Below are positions 5,580 to 6,552 of a DNA stretch of 6,552 bases, piece by piece. The stretch spans positions 1 through 6,552 of the forward strand of contig JBIKVN010000188.1 in the NCBI GenBank assembly GCA_044356865.1, in the 5' to 3' direction. Origin of the DNA: JBEIUL01 sp044356865 (lineage in GTDB: Bacteria > Planctomycetota > Phycisphaerae > Phycisphaerales > SM1A02). The notes under the pieces were generated by a model. That model was given only the letters and a program-made list of their open reading frames with translations. It made no database searches and had not been told where the DNA came from. The translations under genes were made by a program, and so were the position numbers. Numbering within the stretch: position 1 is the stretch's first letter; the number at the start of each line of letters is the position of its first letter.

Positions 5580-6552
5580 TCAGGAAAGTCGGCCTTCGGA
5601 CGCCCGCAGCAGGGCGATCGCGAGGAGCGCGGCCCGGGCCGGGAGGGTGGGAAGTTCCACGAACTCATCCTCGCGGTGAAGGTTCCCGCCTCGCACGCCG
5701 AGGGTGTCGAGCGTGGGCAGGCCCGCGGCCTGGAGGTTGTTCCCGTCGCAGACCCCGCCGGTCGACTCGAAGGGCAGCGGCAGCCCGAGCGATTCGCTGA
5801 TCGCGCGGAGGCCCTCGGCCATCGCGAGCGTCGCGGGCGTGCGCGGCTTCGCGGGGCGGAGGAACGAACGGCGGACGGTCACCGCGGGCAGCGCGTCGGG
5901 CCGCGTGGCAAGGGCGTCGAGCGCCGCCGCGAGTTCGGCCTCGGCGTCGGGATCGCGGAACCGCACGTTGCCCCAGGCGCTCGCCGCATCGGGCACCGCG
6001 TTCGAGACCGCACCGCCCCGCAACGGGCCGACGCTTGCGATCCGGCCGTCGGCGGGCCGCGACATCGCCTCGATCGCGAGCAGGGCCCGGGCGAGGCCGT
6101 TCACCGCGCTGACGCCGCTCGTGAAGTCGCGGCCGACGTGCGCCGATCGGCCCTGCACGTCGACGCGGAACTGGCCCGCGCCCATCCGCTCGATGACCAG
6201 GCCCCCCGCCGGCGTCGCCGGCTCGACCGCGAGGCCGATCGCATGGCGCTTCGCCTCGGCAGCCAGGGCCGCGGCGCTCGCATAGGAACCGGTCTCCTCG
6301 TCGGAGTTGAAGAGCGCGGTCCAACGCACCGCGAGCCCGCACTCGGCGAGGGCCTCGAGGGCGTGGAGCAGGAGAGCGATGCCGCCCTTCATGTCGGCGG
6401 CGCCCGGGCCGCGGGCGATCGGGCCCTCGCGGACGAGCGTGCGGAAACTGCCGTTCGGGTCGTGCACGGTGTCGAGGTGGGCCGCGACGAGGACGCTCCG
6501 CCCCGGAACCTCCGGGCCGCGGACGATCGCGGTCGGGGGCGGCGGGGCGGCC
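5580..6552 (-). CDS. M20-family metallohydrolase (deacylase/carboxypeptidase type), 5' end outside window
   Basis: The 3' part of the gene gives 323 visible residues; the frame is open to the right edge and the family is usually near 380-400, so roughly 60-80 N-terminal residues are missing. The two-zinc M20 core is complete in the visible part: HLD (visible residues 25-27), the bridging Asp in GPGAADMKGG (48-57), Glu-Glu in SDEETGS (83-89) giving the catalytic base and a ligand, Glu110 in VEPAT, the lid-domain His138 in GRSAH, GGVCDGNN (265-272) and the final His292 in GGNLHREDEFV. The layout resembles glutamate carboxypeptidase (CPG2-like), acetylornithine deacetylase and succinyl-diaminopimelate desuccinylase enzymes, which hydrolyse N-acyl amino acids. 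Placed before AST genes that lack astE, it could release succinate from succinylglutamate, but this is inference. The GTG at 6467 lies inside the conserved core, directly after HLDT, and is not the real start. Confidence 0.9.
   Translation of the reverse strand, partial: AAPPPPTAIVRGPEVPGRSVLVAAHLDTVHDPNGSFRTLVREGPIARGPGAADMKGGIALLLHALEALAECGLAVRWTALFNSDEETGSYASAAALAAEAKRHAIGLAVEPATPAGGLVIERMGAGQFRVDVQGRSAHVGRDFTSGVSAVNGLARALLAIEAMSRPADGRIASVGPLRGGAVSNAVPDAASAWGNVRFRDPDAEAELAAALDALATRPDALPAVTVRRSFLRPAKPRTPATLAMAEGLRAISESLGLPLPFESTGGVCDGNNLQAAGLPTLDTLGVRGGNLHREDEFVELPTLPARAALLAIALLRASEGRLS

Noticed and set aside
6465..6467. GTG at 6467 as the start of the M20 gene
   Set aside because: The same frame continues to the right edge and encodes the conserved metal-binding HLD motif directly upstream, so the true start is outside the window.

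Overview
The window is very GC-rich bacterial DNA. Everything recognisable lies on the minus strand and reads right to left. The core is a compact arginine succinyltransferase (AST) type operon: a class III aminotransferase (astC-like), arginine N-succinyltransferase (astA) and succinylglutamate semialdehyde dehydrogenase (astD), followed by a FkbM-family methyltransferase. The junctions are very tight: 3 bp between the aminotransferase and astA, an ATGA overlap between astA and astD, and another ATGA overlap between astD and the methyltransferase. This argues for one transcript with translational coupling. Upstream of the aminotransferase, on the same strand, is the 3' part of an M20-family metallohydrolase gene that runs off the right edge.

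In the known pathway, arginine is succinylated (AstA), hydrolysed to succinylornithine (AstB), transaminated to succinylglutamate semialdehyde (AstC), oxidised to succinylglutamate (AstD) and desuccinylated to glutamate plus succinate (AstE). The order C-A-D matches the start of the enterobacterial astCADBE operon. No astB or M14-type astE is present here. FkbM takes the place where astB would follow, and the M20 enzyme is a candidate replacement desuccinylase (inference). AstA has Gly where the E. coli enzyme has its proton-donor His, and the aminotransferase is long and divergent, so the substrate may differ from classical arginine catabolism.

Layout on + strand coordinates: 1-202, no supported gene; 203-364, three 59-bp-period tandem copies of a strong hairpin with a U-tract on the minus strand, i.e. 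a stacked intrinsic terminator closing the operon; 365-655, a possible 60-codon ORF with a good Shine-Dalgarno sequence but weak coding evidence; 656-1417, FkbM methyltransferase; 1414-2943, astD; 2940-4010, astA; 4014-5465, aminotransferase; 5466-5579, intergenic with a GC-rich hairpin; 5580-6552, partial M20 hydrolase.

The organism cannot be fixed from the window. High GC, the divergent AST proteins and the extra FkbM gene suggest a non-enterobacterial lineage. Planctomycetota is my best guess, at low to moderate confidence.
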